The position numbers and the translations under genes are program-made. From Apostichopus japonicus (lineage: Eukaryota > Echinodermata > Holothuroidea > Aspidochirotida > Stichopodidae), in assembly GCF_037975245.1 (NCBI RefSeq), contig NC_092568.1:34318501-34382500 (forward strand): a DNA stretch of 64,000 bases, given 5' to 3'. Positions 61,601 to 64,000 of the stretch are shown here, in pieces. How positions within the stretch are numbered: position 1 is the first letter of the stretch; each line of letters begins with the position of its first letter. The notes below the pieces were generated by a model, which worked only from the letters and a program-made list of their open reading frames with translations, did no database searches and was not told where the DNA came from.

Positions 61601-64000
61601 TGTATTTAACATCTAGTCTCGACTTGTAGTGACCATTTATACTATACCTCAGTTGTAGGTAGCATATTGCTTTGGCCTTTTTGGGCCTTTTCTTCTCCCG
61701 ATTTCTTCTCTTTGTATGTGTGTATTTAGAGAATACCGTACACTTAACCCATTACAAAAGATAGAGGACACAACTTTCAGCTTGGCGACAGAACAGTACA
61801 ACCAACAAGTTCTCCACCTCCCAGTCCACAATGACCTGTGATGAGGTAGAGGTACATGGTTAATTTAACCTTCATCTTTAAAATGACACAACACTCGCAA
61901 CTTCTTGAGGTAAAACACAAACGATGGTGCAAAATGTGTAATGCTGATTAAGCTCATTAACCATTATTTTTTGGGTTAAAACTTGTAACATGATAATTGC
62001 TTCTGCTATTAAGTTTGTTCAGTTGAGGTGTTCAGAAAAAGTAGTTGAGTATTTTTGAGACAGCATGTTATGTCTTTCTTTTAAATATTATGAAAAGCTT
62101 TTAAAGATCAATTAGTTCCCAAATATAGGAAATGAATTGCCTTCTTCACTTATTACAAAGAATGAAATGACAATTTCTTGTTTGGTATATGTTGATGTAG
62201 GCTTGTTTTTTGTGTGTATTGCTTGCTCCCCTTTATTTTGTGTATACCCAGAGAATTGAAAAATAGTTGATAACCAAGCAAGAAAGCTGAAAGTGGCTAA
62301 AGTTAGAAAGCAGTCAAGCAAACGGTCTCAGGAGGGTTGCGAAAGAAAACAGAGATAGCAGTAGCAGGGATACCTCCTTACAGTGCTAAAAGTCCCAACT
62401 TTTGGATCATGACGGTGGTGAAGATTGTCACTCGGACTGACGAAAGGTGTCACTCGGAAAATGGGGGGTGGGCTTCCCGTGCTCCTTTGTATTCGGCAGA
62501 TTGTCTCCAACAGGCAAATGATCTTTGCAGTGAAGATAATGTCAGAGAAAGGCGAACAGGTTTTCAAGCTGTGAAAGAAGCTACAGATTGGTGTACTCCA
62601 GTGAGTAATGCCCATGCAGTGCGATGCAGACAGATTGCGAGTCAGGTTTCAAAATCCCTCTGATGACATGACCATGGTGGTGAGAAATAATCTGATTGTT
62701 CCTCCAAATTTGTAAGGGCTGAAAGATATTTTGTATCCCGGCAAGTCATCCTTCACATTCCAGTATGTAGGTATGAAAAATGTATCTTGTATTATGTGCA
62801 GTGAAAGTGGCCTTACACTTCTGTGCAGGAAGTTTTCAACATGGTTGGCTTTAAAAATTCTGATGTTCAAGGAAAAAAGTTGTTGAGAAAAATAAGTTGC
62901 AACTCTTGAGGTACTACTACTATTTAATTTAAGGGCCCTATAAGTGGGAACCTTATGAAGGTGATAATGTTTAAAAATGTCCCTGTGGCCTATTGGCCAT
63001 TTTCTCCCCATATTTTTCTCTTTTGTGTATGTGCATCTACCAGGTTGGCAAAAGTTCACAACAGCCACGCTACCAGGAAGGAATCACAAAGTAGTAAGCC
63101 CAGCTGCTGAAAGGCAAAGCTGATAGTAGCAACTTCTGTTTTCTGTAAAACCTCCATATGTTGAGGTATCCTGTACTCCAATTTACCAGACATGTTTATT
63201 TTATTTCTAGTGGTAACTTCTATACCAATTTTACTTGTACTTGACACATAAATTACATTTTGTTTGGATGAAAATCCATAGGGAAGGTTGTATATAGTGA
63301 ATAATCACAGATCCCACTGTGCAAAAAAGGAAGGGAAAAAAGCTTATTTTATTCACAAGGAAACATTGTTCAATGAGCACTAGTAGTCATAATCTAAATT
63401 ATGAGTTACAGGAATTGCATTTTGTTAGTGTTGGTAGTCAGCTTGGCTGGCATATGGTATTTCTATTTCTTCCTTTATTTGTGTATGAGCAGGATGAATA
63501 ACATACCAGTCATGGCTTGAATTTCAACATTATTTCTGTGAAGTGGGTGCATTTTAGAAGACCCTAAGCTGGCTCCGGTTGATGATCAAGGGGTTACTAC
63601 TTGCTAGTGGATTGAAATCTTTGTTACTTGAGTACCTTGGCCGCTAACAGCTCCCACATAATGTGCAGGAAATTATTTTGACTTGCTGCAACACGAAAAA
63701 AAGCGTTCAGGCAAAATGTGGTCAGATGGTCTATGTGGTCGGTTTGATGCACACCTACTTGATTTAAGCAAAGGATTTTGAAAGGCTGGTAACAATACAT
63801 CAGAAAAGTGGAAACAGTTGGATTGGTGATCCAGAATTCGATGATATCACAGTCCATAGCTAACTACTTGGGACCCGTCAAAGTATCTGGAAAAAGTGTT
63901 TTCATAAAGTGGTGACGGTACAGACAATCTCAAAGAGTATACACAAGACCAGTAGGTTCCAGGAACCAGGCAAGTTTATATCTCAGTGAAGTGTTTGTCA
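61601..64000 (+). repeat. Array unit 7 (cut by the window edge)
   Basis: 2400 of an expected 2510 bp. It matches unit 4 at the diagnostic sites between 62241 and 63260. A single G is lost in GGATTGGTGATCC (about 63820), shifting the frame that is intact in unit 1. Confidence 0.9.

Larger units (their letters stand above)
46751..64000 (+). repeat. Head-to-tail array of a 2.51-kb unit (macrosatellite or amplified gene)
   Basis: The word TGTATTTAACATCTAG recurs at 46751, 49261, 51560, 54071, 56581, 59091 and 61601. Spacings are 2510, 2299, 2511, 2510, 2510 and 2510 bp. All units have the same orientation, and the array runs past the right edge. Units 3-7 differ from each other at only a few percent of positions or less; units 1 and 2 are more diverged, as expected at an array edge. 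The unit is AT-rich, with a more GC-rich block (unit offset about 750-1050). No rRNA, snRNA, tRNA, histone or known transposase sequence was recognised in either strand. Open frames of 60-139 codons recur in every unit, but several begin at non-ATG codons and overlap antisense, so coding status is undecided. Confidence 0.97.

Noticed and set aside
46751..64000. Array as rDNA, 5S, spliceosomal snRNA, tRNA or histone gene cluster
   Set aside because: None of the conserved core sequences of these genes was seen in either strand of the unit, including U1, U2, U4, U5, U6 and U7 cores, tRNA B-box and histone-fold motifs. The short similarity of TTTGGCCTTTTTGGGCC to the U2 5' end does not extend.
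46751..64000. CRISPR array or other prokaryotic repeat system
   Set aside because: The window is eukaryotic, units are 2.5 kb long, and there are no short regular repeats with unique spacers.

Overview
The window is animal nuclear DNA. It holds one complete, conserved, multi-exon gene: XPO1/CRM1 (exportin-1), 22 coding exons on the + strand, 18633-35180, about 1074 residues. The rest is AT-rich, has clusters of AGGCCT/AACGTTAG-type words, long poly-C tracts, many short inverted-repeat transposons and a large tandem array. This mix suggests a marine deuterostome invertebrate, most likely an echinoderm. That assignment is inference; only the animal XPO1 gene is certain.

Layout. 1-6.4 kb: intergenic, with a cluster of a 14-bp GTCCCGTACGTCAC motif, a short inverted-repeat element with telomere-like TTAGGG repeats inside (2125-2411), a hairpin of ~21-bp subrepeats (3374-3600) and a TTAA-flanked element with long terminal inverted repeats (4007-4411). 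6.48-12.28 kb: a segment with TGACCCA/TGGGTCA-rich inverted ends, enclosing on the - strand the pieces of a SAM-domain gene that resembles the 'SAMD3-like' family (first exon 11906-11972; last three exons 9876-10032, 9151-9263, 7864-8178). Two in-frame TGA codons and missing middle exons suggest a pseudogene. 12.3-18.6 kb: intergenic, with microsatellite and degenerate repeats, and presumably the XPO1 promoter and 5' non-coding exon(s), which I cannot place.

18.6-36.1 kb: XPO1, with every coding exon found, all splice phases consistent and GT-AG introns. 36.1-46.7 kb: intergenic, with a 150-bp tandem duplication, a 617-bp tandem duplication (39.6-40.57 kb), a transposon-like element with a 9-bp target duplication (42951-43746), and a possible first exon of a membrane-anchored protein at 44392.

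46.75-64.0 kb: the most striking part. It is a head-to-tail array of a 2.51-kb unit, six full copies plus a partial one running off the right edge. Units 3-7 are almost identical, and the left-edge units are more diverged. One block of about 210 bp is almost unchanged even in the edge unit, and its flanks look like splice sites. I find no recognisable protein family, rRNA, snRNA, tRNA or histone gene in the unit. It is either a macrosatellite or a tandemly amplified, unidentified or decayed gene.
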